From the NCBI GenBank assembly GCA_009777335.1, contig WRMC01000003.1:62001-126000 (forward strand): a DNA stretch of 64,000 nucleotides, written 5' to 3'. Each line of letters starts with the position of its first letter. The stretch's first letter is position 1. Under the pieces are notes generated by a model. That model saw only the letters and a program-made list of their open reading frames with translations. It made no database searches and had not been told where the DNA came from. The DNA comes from Treponema sp. (lineage in GTDB: Bacteria; Spirochaetota; Spirochaetia; Treponematales; Breznakiellaceae). Positions 1 to 8,332 of this stretch are shown one piece after another. A program made the translations under genes and the position numbers.

Positions 1-496
1 GCTTTTCAGGAGATATGATCACATTACCGTCTCTATCGCGGTAAATATATAGATTATAGACTGAACCAGGCAGGGGTATAACCGCCGAAACCATAGGGAG
101 TTCACCCTCGAGCCCCGTCCGCAGCCGGTATTTTACACTGATCTCGTAGGTAATGTCCGTGGGGGGCAGGTACTGGGCCTTCCTGGTCAGGGCCCGGGGC
201 CTATCGGTAAAGCGCCACCAGGAAGCGGTCGGACTATTAACCCTATCTTGTGAGAAGGCTACAGCCCAATCAACCGCATTGTAGGTGATGTATACCTCGG
301 TGACATCCACGGTCCGGGAAAGGTTGTTTATAACCAAGACCCCGCTGGTCGCGTCGGTCATGACAAAATTTCCTTCCAACCTGAGGTTTACGTTCCCCAG
401 CTCACCCAGACTTATGGGGTCCAGACAAGCAGAAAAGGAAACCAAGACGCCTAGAACCATGAGGGATAACGCGAGTTTTCGCAGGTACCGTTTCAT
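1..496 (-). CDS. Putative lipoprotein, C-terminus cut by window edge
   Basis: An open frame of 165 codons runs leftward off the window edge. It begins with a spirochaete-type lipoprotein signal: MKRYLRKL, a hydrophobic stretch, then SFSAC with the lipidated Cys at residue 24. A strong Shine-Dalgarno (GGAGGAG) lies just before the ATG. The mature part (LRLEGNFVMTDATSG, VDVTEVYITY, YEISVKYRL, YNLYIYRD) is beta-strand rich and looks like a small beta-sandwich with no catalytic motif that I recognise. It is probably anchored to a membrane and exposed to the periplasm or cell surface. Function is unknown. The protein may be longer than seen here. Confidence 0.75.
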   Translation of the reverse strand, partial: MKRYLRKLALSLMVLGVLVSFSACLDPISLGELGNVNLRLEGNFVMTDATSGVLVINNLSRTVDVTEVYITYNAVDWAVAFSQDRVNSPTASWWRFTDRPRALTRKAQYLPPTDITYEISVKYRLRTGLEGELPMVSAVIPLPGSVYNLYIYRDRDGNVIISPEK

Positions 497-684
497 GTTC
501 TCCTCCATATCAGCACAAATTATTATGTAAACTATGGCAATCTTTACATAGGGTATCTACTATATATAGACCACTCCCACCTTTAAAATATATAGCTTTA
601 CAGGTCCGATGTCAATGTTTTGGCCAAAAAAAACCCCTTTTCTTTAGGGTCATTCTATGCTAGTATCCCCCTCATAAAGGTGGA

Positions 685-1098
685 ATGTCTATGGTACAAT
701 TTTATCTCTTATCGGTAGTTACCTGTGCCCTGGCCGGATACCTCCTCATTTCCGGCGAGGGGGAGGGGATTTTACAGTTTGGGGGCCCGGTCTCTCTAAA
801 AGATGAAACATTTAAACTAATAGTTGGAATCGCCGGGGCTGCCACGGGTCTTATGAAGCTCCTCTCCCCGGTAGAGGGGAAATGGCCCATCGTAGGGGAC
901 CTGATCCCCGCGGCGGTGGGCTTTATAGCCGGCTTCATCCTTATTTTCGAGCATTTCCGGAACCGGACGACCCTGGACGAAACGGAGCATACCGAGAAGA
1001 TCGACCGGCTCCTGGTGCGGAACAAGCGGATCATAGGCATCGCGGCCCTGATTACCGCGGTCCTACACTTCCTCTTTCCCGGGGCCCTCTTTCTCTAG
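685..1098 (+). CDS. Small multi-spanning membrane protein, unknown function
   Basis: A 137-residue protein with about four hydrophobic segments (near residues 5-23, 44-60, 70-90 and 115-136), separated by a short charged loop (FEHFRNRTTLDETEHTEKIDRLLVRNKR). No family motif is recognised. The AAAGGTGG ribosome-binding site is very close to the first ATG and fits the second ATG (position 691, MVQFY) better, so the real start may be 691. The 3' end overlaps the convergent omptin-like gene by 47 bases. It is probably an inner-membrane protein. Confidence 0.65.
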   Translation: MSMVQFYLLSVVTCALAGYLLISGEGEGILQFGGPVSLKDETFKLIVGIAGAATGLMKLLSPVEGKWPIVGDLIPAAVGFIAGFILIFEHFRNRTTLDETEHTEKIDRLLVRNKRIIGIAALITAVLHFLFPGALFL

Positions 1099-2077
1099 GA
1101 CCCAGGGCCAGGCCCAGGGCCAGTTCTATGCTTAGGGCCCTATAGCCCATGCCCCCGTCGTAGCCGTTCTGAAAGACCTGGCCCGCTGTGCCCAGGATAT
1201 GGTTGTCCCGCACAAAGGTCTCACCCCGGAGATCCCATATCTGTCTATAGGAAAGACCCAGGGATAGGTCCAGGCCCCGGGGCAAAAAGAGGCTCAGTTT
1301 TGCTCCAATATCATAAAATTGTCCAAAAACAAAGGTCCCCGTAAAGGTTTTGGGGGGGCTGGTCATAAGGTGGTCATCCCTGTCACTGGCATAGATCAGG
1401 GGGCTATAGGAAAAATGGCCCTCCAGGCCCAGGATGGGGGCGGGCCGGACCAGCAGTTTCCACCCAGGGCTTAGGATAAACCAGTTTTGCATGTACCGGA
1501 TCCCCGGCCCATGGACCTGGATCCGCTCCCAGGGCAGGTACTGGGGGCCAAAATACTCGTATTCTATGTAGCCATCCTCGGCGATCCAGTTAAAATACAT
1601 GGCATGAAGGTCTAAAGAGACCTTAAACGCCAGGTTTTCCCTGAGTAAAAAGGAATAGGCCAGGGAAAGATCCCATAAAACGGCCTGCTGCACAGAGGCA
1701 TCGTGGCGGGAATAATGGCTGAGCCGGTCATGGAGGGGGTTTACCCAGTCCCGGTTCTCGATGGTTCCGCTAAAGGCGGGGATCCCAAAGCGCAGGGCCC
1801 CCCCAAAGCTAAGGCCCCCCTGGCTGTAGGGGTCCAGGGGGCCGTAATCCAGGGCCAGGCCCAGGTAAAAGAGGGGTTTTAAGTCCCAGATAAGCTCACT
1901 GGCAAATTGGCCCTGGCGGCGGTATTTATAGAGGAATTCCTCCCCCTGGCCGTAGATCAGCCCCCCCAGGGGGGAAAGAACCAGGCCCCGGCTGCTTGCG
2001 GGGGGGGCGGCCCGGGCTGGCCCTGGGATTAAAGCTCCAAGGATGACTAAGATGCCTATCCATCGTATAATGGGCAT
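1052..2077 (-). CDS. Omptin-family outer-membrane protein, possible protease
   Basis: A 341-residue protein with a cleavable signal peptide (MPIIRWIGILVIL...PARA) followed by alternating beta strands typical of a barrel. Several blocks line up with E. coli OmpT. ENRDWVN corresponds to the OmpT VDQDWMD block that carries Asp83/Asp85; SRHD corresponds to SRHP; YMQNWF to YKQRF; and ASDRDDHLM to SSDNDEHY, which holds the catalytic Asp210/His212 pair. Known omptins are outer-membrane proteases. Here Asp85, Asp210 and His212 equivalents are present but the Asp83 equivalent is Asn. The start was moved to the ATG before the signal peptide; the first in-frame ATG lies 36 bases further up and would overlap the divergent lipoprotein gene. 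Confidence 0.68.
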   Translation of the reverse strand: MPIIRWIGILVILGALIPGPARAAPPASSRGLVLSPLGGLIYGQGEEFLYKYRRQGQFASELIWDLKPLFYLGLALDYGPLDPYSQGGLSFGGALRFGIPAFSGTIENRDWVNPLHDRLSHYSRHDASVQQAVLWDLSLAYSFLLRENLAFKVSLDLHAMYFNWIAEDGYIEYEYFGPQYLPWERIQVHGPGIRYMQNWFILSPGWKLLVRPAPILGLEGHFSYSPLIYASDRDDHLMTSPPKTFTGTFVFGQFYDIGAKLSLFLPRGLDLSLGLSYRQIWDLRGETFVRDNHILGTAGQVFQNGYDGGMGYRALSIELALGLALGPRERGPRERGSVGPR

Positions 2078-2080
2078 ATC

Positions 2081-2512
2081 ATGAGCATAGGATCTATTCG
2101 GGGCCCTAATCAAGGCGGGCGCTTCCTCATCCTCCTGCCCTTCATTATATGTCTAAGCTCCCTTACGGCCTGCCGGCGGAGCACCGAGGAACTGCCGGTT
2201 AGCCCCCCGGCCACCCACCCCCTGGCCCGGGAGTTCATAGGCTTTGCGGTGGTAAACGCCTCCTTTGCCCCCCTCTTTAACGAGCCGGGCCCCCAGGGCC
2301 AGTCCCTAAGCTACCTCCGCCGGGGGACGGTCCTAAGGGTCCTGGAGCGGCGGATGGTTACCAATAGGGGGAACCTGGAATCCTGGCTTTTGGCGGAGGC
2401 GAACTACCAGGAGGGGGCCAGTGTCAGCCAGGGCTGGCTCCCGGAGGCGACGATAGAATTCTTCACCGCCGAGGCCCAGGCCCACACGGCCTCCCGGGCC
2501 ATGGGCCCATGA
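2081..2512 (+). CDS. Lipoprotein with SH3-like domain
   Basis: A 143-residue protein. The N-terminus has a basic segment, a hydrophobic core (FLILLPFIICLSSLTAC) and a lipobox ending at Cys31 (LTAC). The mature part has the look of a bacterial SH3 domain: VVNASFAPLFNEPG, LRRGTVLRVLERR, LLAEANYQEG, QGWLPEATIEFF. Such domains bind peptides or cell-wall material. The start codon lies 3 bases from the divergent omptin-like gene, so each promoter would have to sit inside the other gene. The stop overlaps the next gene by 4 bases (ATGA), which suggests translational coupling. Exact role unknown. Confidence 0.65.
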   Translation: MSIGSIRGPNQGGRFLILLPFIICLSSLTACRRSTEELPVSPPATHPLAREFIGFAVVNASFAPLFNEPGPQGQSLSYLRRGTVLRVLERRMVTNRGNLESWLLAEANYQEGASVSQGWLPEATIEFFTAEAQAHTASRAMGP

Positions 2513-3378
2513 ACCTAAGCTGGCTCATCCCCCCCCTGGTGGGGGGCTTTATTGGCTACATGACCAACATGGTGGCCATCCGCATGCTCTTTCGGCCCCA
2601 CAGCGAAGTCCGCATCCTGGGGCTCCGGCTCCCCTTTACCCCCGGCATCCTCCCCCGGCAGCGGGACAAGCTGGCCTTAAGCATAGGCCGCATGGTGGAA
2701 CAGGAACTTCTCTCGGAAGAGGTCCTGCGCCGCCGCCTGGAGGGGCCGGAACTGCAGGAAAAAACCAGGGCCGCCCTGGGGGCCTATACGGGCGAAATCC
2801 TGGACCGGCCCCTGACCCAGATCCTGGAAGAAGAGGGCCAGGACTTCCCCCTTAGAGACATCGTCGGGGACTTTGTGAACTCCCGGATCTTCGAGACCCT
2901 GCTGGAAGAGATCATCCGAAGCCGGGCCAAGGATAGCTCCCTTTTGAATCGCTACCTCCATACCCTCTTTGCCCCCGCCGCCCGGGACCTGATTAAAAAC
3001 GGCCTAAGCAAGGAAATAAACCGCCAGGGTAAGGGGGATGCCCCGGCCTATAGGGAGGCCCTGGAGCGGGTTCTGGAGCGAAGGCCCGGCCTTACCGTCC
3101 GGGAGTTTATCTCTTTGGATGAGGGCCATAAGGGGCAGGTCGATGCGGCCCTAAGCCGCCGGGCCCTGGGGACCCTGGAAGAAAACCTGGACAAGATCCT
3201 CCAGACCATCGACATAAAAAAACTGGTCATAGACCGGATTAATTCCCTGGACATGATCCGGGTAGAAAAGATGATCCTGGATATCATGGCGGATCAGTTA
3301 AAATGGATTAACCTTTTCGGGGCCTTTTTGGGGGCCCTGATAGGAGCCGTCCAGGTCTTTCTTTCCTTTTTTTTATAG
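2509..3378 (+). CDS. DUF445 family membrane protein
   Basis: A 289-residue protein. The N-terminus has the DUF445 signature: GGFIGYMTNMVAIRMLFRP, followed by PFTPGILPRQRDKLA. A long soluble region with helical repeats (residues 60-265) and a C-terminal membrane segment (NLFGAFLGALIGAVQVFLSF) complete the family layout of two end-membrane anchors around a helical body. The role of the family is not settled. It is coupled to the upstream lipoprotein by an ATGA overlap, and its end overlaps the convergent thiQ gene by 6 bases. Confidence 0.85.
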   Translation: MNLSWLIPPLVGGFIGYMTNMVAIRMLFRPHSEVRILGLRLPFTPGILPRQRDKLALSIGRMVEQELLSEEVLRRRLEGPELQEKTRAALGAYTGEILDRPLTQILEEEGQDFPLRDIVGDFVNSRIFETLLEEIIRSRAKDSSLLNRYLHTLFAPAARDLIKNGLSKEINRQGKGDAPAYREALERVLERRPGLTVREFISLDEGHKGQVDAALSRRALGTLEENLDKILQTIDIKKLVIDRINSLDMIRVEKMILDIMADQLKWINLFGAFLGALIGAVQVFLSFFL

Positions 3379-4446
3379 CACAAAGCGAATAAGGCTCTGA
3401 TCGACCCAGAGGTCCAGGGTACTGCCCTGGGGGGGAAGCTCGGTCCGGGGCCCGCTCTGGAGCTCCAGGGACCATTCGGGGAAGCCCCCCTGGGGGGGAA
3501 GGACAAGATCGATTAAAAAGTCCTGGCCCCGGTAGTAGCGGTGGGCCAATCGGGCCGGGATTTTTTTCCAGCCGGGGCCCCTTTGCTCTTCCAGGCTAAG
3601 GGCATCGTTGGGGATAAAGATTTTGGGGGAAGCCCTCTCGTAAGTGCCCTGGCCATCCAGGTGCAGCAGCCCCAGGGGGCAGGTGATCTCGGTCTGGTTC
3701 CCCTCGCCCTGGACCTGGCAGGGGAGGACCTGGCCGGCCCCGAAGAAGCGGGCGGTAAACTCGTAGCGGGGGCTCAATACCAGATCCTGCCCGGTGCCTA
3801 TCTCCAGCACCTGGCCGTCCTTCATTAAAGCTACCCGGTCCCCCAGCATCACCGCCTCTTCCTGGTCGTGGGTCACAAAGATGCAGGGGGCCTCGGCGGC
3901 CGCAGAATCAGAGGCCCGGATGGCCAGGAACTCCCGGCGCAGGCTGCTCCGCAGGGGGGCATCGAGGCTGGAAAAGGGCTCATCCAAGAGGAGGGCCCGG
4001 GGGCTCGCCGCCAGGGCCCGGGCTATGGCCACCCGTTGTCGCTCCCCCCCCGAGAGGGTGTGGATACGCCGGGGCCCAAAGTCCGGCAGCCGGACCAGGT
4101 CGAGCATCCTTTGGGCTATCCTTTTACGCTCTGCCTGGGGCACCCGGCGCAGAAAGAGACCGTAGGCTATGTTTTTTTCTACATCTAAATGGGGGAAGAG
4201 GGCCAGATCCTGGAAGACCACGGCGATGTTCCGCTTCCAGGGGGGGAGGGCGCTGATGTCTTCATCCCCCGAGAAGATCTGCCCTGAGTCAGAGAGGGCC
4301 AGGCCGCTGATAAGATTAAGGGCCGTGGTCTTCCCCGACCCCGAGGGCCCCACCAGAGCCAGGGTCTCCCCGGGCCCCGCCTCAAATTCCAGACGTACCG
4401 AAAAATCCCCGTAGCTTTTTGTTAGGTCCCTTAGCTTAAGAGTCAT
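3373..4446 (-). CDS. thiQ: Thiamine ABC transporter ATP-binding protein
   Basis: A 357-residue ABC ATPase with Walker A GPSGSGKT, Q-loop VFQDLALFPH, signature LSGGERQR, Walker B LLLDEP and the switch His in VTHDQ. A C-terminal accessory domain of about 120 residues follows. It is the last gene of thiB-thiP-thiQ, which sits under a TPP riboswitch, so it most likely powers import of thiamine or its phosphates. The start was set at MTLKLRDLTKSYG, overlapping the end of thiP by 11 bases; the longer frame would add 14 unlikely residues. By sequence alone it could be an iron(III)-type FbpC; the context decides. Confidence 0.85.
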   Translation of the reverse strand: MTLKLRDLTKSYGDFSVRLEFEAGPGETLALVGPSGSGKTTALNLISGLALSDSGQIFSGDEDISALPPWKRNIAVVFQDLALFPHLDVEKNIAYGLFLRRVPQAERKRIAQRMLDLVRLPDFGPRRIHTLSGGERQRVAIARALAASPRALLLDEPFSSLDAPLRSSLRREFLAIRASDSAAAEAPCIFVTHDQEEAVMLGDRVALMKDGQVLEIGTGQDLVLSPRYEFTARFFGAGQVLPCQVQGEGNQTEITCPLGLLHLDGQGTYERASPKIFIPNDALSLEEQRGPGWKKIPARLAHRYYRGQDFLIDLVLPPQGGFPEWSLELQSGPRTELPPQGSTLDLWVDQSLIRFVL

Positions 4447-6094
4447 AGCGTTTTGCCCCCATGTCAGAGAGTATAAAGGCCCCGGCACAGCAGAGGATAA
4501 GAAGGGTCCCGGCGGCGCAGGCTATGCCATAGCGGTAGGCCCCGGCGGCCCGGTAGATAAAGAGGGGCAGGGTCTCCCAGCCCTCCATACCCAGCATCAT
4601 CACCGCATTAAGTTCCCCCAGGCTGAGGGCCGCCGCAAAGCCCCAGGCCGAGCGGACCTGTTTAAGGCTTAGGGGGAGGGCGGTGCCGAAGAAGGCCTTC
4701 AGGGGCCCGGCCCCAAAGACCATGGCGGCATTCAGGGTATTGGCCGGCAGGGACCGAAAGCCCTCGGAGATGGAGTTAAAGGCAAAGGGCAGGGCCACCA
4801 CCGCATGGAGAAGGACCAAAGCCGCCGGAGAGCGGGAAAAGGTTCTGCCGTAGATGATGAGCCAGCCCAGGCCCAGGACTATCCCCGAAGAGATCACCGG
4901 TGAGGCGGAGGCAAAACGGATGAGGAGGGCCCCGAAGGAGTTGGCCTTCCCCTGGTTTTCCAGGAGCTTTACGAAGGCGGCCCCCAGGATTGCGAGAACA
5001 CAGGCCAGGGAGGCCGCCGACAGGGCCAGGACCAGGGACCTTAAGAGGGCCGGCAGGTAGCTGTCCCCCAGGGCCCCCCACCAGCGGAGGCTCAAGCTCT
5101 GGGCAGAGGCCCGGCTGGTCTGCTGTAAAAAGGACTCCAAAAGGATGGAGGCCAGGGGACCCAGGATAAAGAGGGCCGCTGCGATCCCATAAATAACAAG
5201 GACCAGCCGGCCCAGGGGGGAGCGGCCTTCCCCTTCCAGGACCCTCTCCTGCAGATCCAGGCTCATGCCCCGGGCTTTTTTTGCCAGGCTTGCATAAGCC
5301 ATAAAGACCGTCACGGCGATGGCGGTTTCCATTAGGGCCAGGGCCCCCGCATTGTGGTAGTTAAGGAAGATCCTCCCGTGGCGGTAGATCTCCACCGCCA
5401 GGGTGCTGGCCGCGGGACCCCCGCCCAGGACCAGGACCACCGCAAAGCTGGTAAAGCTGTAGAGAAAGACCAAAAGGGCCGCCGACAGGATCCCCGGCCA
5501 GGCCAGGGGAAAGATCACCGTCAGGGCCCTTGCGGCGGGGGAGGCCCCCAAAGAGGCCGCCGCAGCTCCGTAGGCTTTCTGGGCCCGCCCCAGGCCGTCC
5601 CCGGCCAGGCGCACCACCAGGGGAAAGTTAAAAAAACCGTGGGCCAGGATGATGGCCTGGGGCCTGTAGAGGATCCTCAAGGGTCCGGTGCCCTCGGGTT
5701 CTCCCCTGAGGGCCAGGATGATGGTGTTCACCCAGCCGGAGTTACCAAAAAAGAGGACAAAGCCCAGGACCACCAGGATCGAGGGCATGGCAAAGGGGAC
5801 CCCTGTCAGGGTGCGCAGGAGGGGGGCAAAGCGGGAGCGGCTGGTGCCTATGAACCAGGCCCCGGGGAGCCCCAGGGCCAGGGATATCAATACGCTGTAG
5901 AAGGCCTGCCAAAGGGTAAAGGCGGTGATGCGCCATATATAGGCCCCCTGGAAGACGGTGATCCTGTCCCCTCCGCTCAGGGCGTTATAAAAACTGGCCC
6001 CGTAGGGGAGGACAAAGCAAAAGCTCACCGCCAATAGGGGGGGGAGGGCCAAAAACCAAAAGGAGGATGAGATGGATCCCCGATGAGGTTTCAT
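4436..6094 (-). CDS. thiP: Thiamine ABC transporter permease
   Basis: A 552-residue inner-membrane protein with about 12 membrane segments in two homologous halves, as in ThiP and other fused FbpB-type permeases. EAA-like loops for docking the ATPase are seen near GAAAASLGASPAARALTVIFPL and FGAGPLKAFFGTALPLSL. Start chosen at MKPHRGS because a GGGGGG Shine-Dalgarno lies just upstream and the gap from thiB is then 14 bases; the longer frame would overlap thiB. It forms the channel of the riboswitch-controlled thiamine transporter. Confidence 0.85.
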   Translation of the reverse strand: MKPHRGSISSSFWFLALPPLLAVSFCFVLPYGASFYNALSGGDRITVFQGAYIWRITAFTLWQAFYSVLISLALGLPGAWFIGTSRSRFAPLLRTLTGVPFAMPSILVVLGFVLFFGNSGWVNTIILALRGEPEGTGPLRILYRPQAIILAHGFFNFPLVVRLAGDGLGRAQKAYGAAAASLGASPAARALTVIFPLAWPGILSAALLVFLYSFTSFAVVLVLGGGPAASTLAVEIYRHGRIFLNYHNAGALALMETAIAVTVFMAYASLAKKARGMSLDLQERVLEGEGRSPLGRLVLVIYGIAAALFILGPLASILLESFLQQTSRASAQSLSLRWWGALGDSYLPALLRSLVLALSAASLACVLAILGAAFVKLLENQGKANSFGALLIRFASASPVISSGIVLGLGWLIIYGRTFSRSPAALVLLHAVVALPFAFNSISEGFRSLPANTLNAAMVFGAGPLKAFFGTALPLSLKQVRSAWGFAAALSLGELNAVMMLGMEGWETLPLFIYRAAGAYRYGIACAAGTLLILCCAGAFILSDMGAKRYDS

Positions 6095-6108
6095 GGCCCC
6101 CCCTGGAC

Positions 6109-7161
6109 TTAACGGCCCAGCCTCTGCATCAGAGAGGCCCACTGGTTAAGCTCCGCCTCGGTGGCCGGGGTGGGCATGAGGGGCCGGTCGCTCTTGGGGT
6201 TGGCGGTGAAGGAGGCCGGCAGGGGCAGGTCTATCACCGGGTACATCCAGTTGTTCAGGGGTATCAGTTCCTGAAAGGCGGGGCTGATCATAAAGTCCAG
6301 AAAGGCCCGGGCGTTCTCCCAGTTGGGGGCGCTCCGTAAAAGCCCCGCCGCCTCTATCTGCAGGGGATGCCCCTCGGCAAAGATAAGGGCCCTATAGCGG
6401 TCCGTGTCTTCATTCTCGAGGTGGTAGGCGGGGCTGGTGGTATAGGAGAGGACCAGGGGGGCCTCACCCCGGGTATAGAGGGCATAGCCGGTGCTCCAGC
6501 TTTCAGAGATGGTCAAAATCGAGGGCTGCAGGCGCTCCCAGTAGTCAAGCCAGGCATCGCCGTAGACATGCTTTACCCAGCCAAAGAAGCCCAGCCCCGG
6601 TGAGGAGGTCCGGGGGTCCAGGAGGACCAGGCTGTTGGCAAAGCGGGGCTGGGTAAGGTCCTCCAGGCTCCGGGGGGGATTGGTCAGCCTCTGGGCATCA
6701 TAGTTGATGGCGAAATAGCTATAGTCAAAGGGAATGAGCCTCCACTGGGGGTCCAGGACGAGTTCGGGTAAAATGTGTTCGGCCCCTATGGGTCTATAGG
6801 CCTCCAGGAGCCCCGAATCCAGGGCCCTATACATCATGTTCTGATCCAGCCCCAGGACTATGTCCGCATTGGCCCGGGAACCCTCTTGAAGGAGCCGGGC
6901 GAGGATGCTCCCCGCGTCCCTGTGTTCCACGAAGGTCACCTTAATGCCCGTCTGCTCTTCGAAGATCCGGGCCACCTCCGGTCCGGGGCCCCATCGGGAA
7001 ATGAAGGAGCTATAGGTCCAGATGACCACCTCGTTACTGCTTCTGTCCCTTCGGGGAAAGGCCATAAGCTGGACAGGCAGGATCAGGGCCAAGAGGATGA
7101 TGATGATGAAAAAACGCGGAACGGCGAATTTTCCCGTAAAAAGATTCTTGAAAGAGTTCAT
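6109..7161 (-). CDS. thiB: Thiamine ABC transporter periplasmic-binding protein
   Basis: A 350-residue solute-binding protein with an N-terminal signal/anchor (FFIIIILLALILPVQLMA). The mature part has the ThiB pattern: VVIWTYSSFISRWGPG, IFEEQTGIKV, ADIVLGLDQNM, IPFDYSYFAINYD, LLDPRTSSPGLGF, SWSTGYALYTRGEAPLVLSYTTSPAYH and NWMYPV. The Tyr/Trp-rich segments match the known thiamine pocket. The first in-frame ATG falls inside the riboswitch; the ATG at 7161, after GGAGGGAGGCACC, is the real start. It captures thiamine or its phosphates and delivers them to ThiPQ. Confidence 0.92.
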   Translation of the reverse strand: MNSFKNLFTGKFAVPRFFIIIILLALILPVQLMAFPRRDRSSNEVVIWTYSSFISRWGPGPEVARIFEEQTGIKVTFVEHRDAGSILARLLQEGSRANADIVLGLDQNMMYRALDSGLLEAYRPIGAEHILPELVLDPQWRLIPFDYSYFAINYDAQRLTNPPRSLEDLTQPRFANSLVLLDPRTSSPGLGFFGWVKHVYGDAWLDYWERLQPSILTISESWSTGYALYTRGEAPLVLSYTTSPAYHLENEDTDRYRALIFAEGHPLQIEAAGLLRSAPNWENARAFLDFMISPAFQELIPLNNWMYPVIDLPLPASFTANPKSDRPLMPTPATEAELNQWASLMQRLGR

Positions 7162-7163
7162 GG

Positions 7164-7258
7164 TGCCTCCCTCCGCCGGCATTACCCGGATCAGGTTCTG
7201 TGGGTGTCATCTCAGGCCAATGAAAAACCCAAGGTTTTTCATCAACCACCCCTATTCG
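7164..7258 (-). promoter_or_regulatory. TPP riboswitch (THI element)
   Basis: Read on the minus strand, the leader contains the conserved blocks of the TPP aptamer in order: GGGGTG near the 5' end, a long variable hairpin (GATGAAAAACC/GGTTTTTCATT at 7219-7243), CTGAGATGACACCC, then GAACCTGATCCGGGTAATGCC and CGGAGGGA. The terminal GGAGGG is also the ribosome-binding site of thiB, so ligand binding should directly mask translation start. This fixes the operon as thiamine-responsive. Confidence 0.95.
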
Positions 7259-7270
7259 AAATGTGGGATT

Positions 7271-7299
7271 AGATTAGCACAGGGAAAAAACTCTGTCAA
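7271..7299 (-). promoter_or_regulatory. Promoter of thiBPQ
   Basis: On the minus strand a perfect -35 box TTGACA (7299-7294) is followed by a 17-base spacer and the -10 box TAATCT (7276-7271). Transcription would begin a few bases before the TPP riboswitch. Confidence 0.75.
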
Positions 7300-7318
7300 T
7301 TTGCCAGTCAACCCTGGT

Positions 7319-8332
7319 TTAAGCGCCGCCCAGCTGCCCGCAGGCCCCCCCTATGTCTCGGCCCCGCTCGGTGCGGCGGAAGACCCTCAGGCCCTCTCCG
7401 CTCAGGGCCTGGCTAAAGGCCAGGATCTCCTGGCGGCCCGGGGTCTCCAGGGGCTTTCCCTCAAAGCTAAGACCCGGCGCGGGGTTCCAGGGGATCAGGT
7501 TTACCACCGTGTCCAGGCCCTGGGCAAAGGTCGCCGCCGCCCGGGCATCAGCGGCACTGGTGTTGATCCCTGCCAAGAGGACCATCTCCAGGGTAATCTG
7601 CCGCTTGGTAGCTTTCTGGTATTCGGTCAGGGCGGCCTTGAGGCCTTCCAGGGGCTCCTGGGTCGTTATGGGCATGAGGCGGCGGCGCAGGTCCTCCCTG
7701 GCGCTGGTGAGCGAGAGGGCCAGCCCTACGGGGCTATCGATCAGCTCCAGGATACCGGTGGTGATGCCGCAGGTGGATACGGTGATCCTCCGCCGGGAGA
7801 CCCCCGGCCCCTCCATCAGGTAGTCCAGGGCCTTTTTCAGTTCCTCCAGGTTCTGGAGGGGCTCCCCCATGCCCATGATCACCACATGGCTAATCCCGGG
7901 TTCTATCTGTCTGAGCCGGAGGAACTGGCCCGCTATCTCGGGAGCCCACAGGTTGCGATCAAGCCCCAGGGTTCCGGTCTTGCAAAAAACGCAGCCCATG
8001 GCACAGCCCGCCTGGGTCGAGAGGCAGGCCGTCAGGCGGCCCCCCCGGTCTTTGAGGATCACCGCTTCTATGGCGGTCTGGTCTTCCAGGTGGAGGATCA
8101 TCTTGATCGTGCCGTCAGCACTTTTAAGGATGGCTCCGGGGCTTCCGGCGTATAGCTCGTAAGAAGAAGCAAGGTCCCGGCGGAGCGAGAGGGGGAGATT
8201 GCTCATCCCCTCAAAATCCTCTGCCCCCCGGCATATCCAGTCATAGATCTGGCGGGTCCTATAGGCCGGATAATCCTTTAGGACTTCGCCAAGGGCCCCC
8301 AAGCTTAGGCCCCCCAGGACGGGTTTACTCAC
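7319..8332 (-). CDS. rlmN: Dual-specificity 23S rRNA/tRNA adenine C2-methyltransferase RlmN
   Basis: A 337-residue radical-SAM protein. The cluster motif CAMGCVFC follows LSTQAGC, as in RlmN, and the second methyl-carrying Cys lies in IGGACGQL near the C-terminus. Other family blocks are MGMGEPLQN, STCGI, ALSLTSA and WNPAPG. The enzyme methylates C2 of A2503 in 23S rRNA and A37 in some tRNAs. It overlaps the upstream TPR gene by 4 bases, so it is likely the last gene of that operon. Length is normal. Confidence 0.95.
   Translation of the reverse strand: MSKPVLGGLSLGALGEVLKDYPAYRTRQIYDWICRGAEDFEGMSNLPLSLRRDLASSYELYAGSPGAILKSADGTIKMILHLEDQTAIEAVILKDRGGRLTACLSTQAGCAMGCVFCKTGTLGLDRNLWAPEIAGQFLRLRQIEPGISHVVIMGMGEPLQNLEELKKALDYLMEGPGVSRRRITVSTCGITTGILELIDSPVGLALSLTSAREDLRRRLMPITTQEPLEGLKAALTEYQKATKRQITLEMVLLAGINTSAADARAAATFAQGLDTVVNLIPWNPAPGLSFEGKPLETPGRQEILAFSQALSGEGLRVFRRTERGRDIGGACGQLGGA

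Noticed and set aside
7022-8155. 377-codon plus-strand frame
   Set aside because: It runs antisense to thiB, through the TPP riboswitch and rlmN; all three have clear functions on the minus strand.
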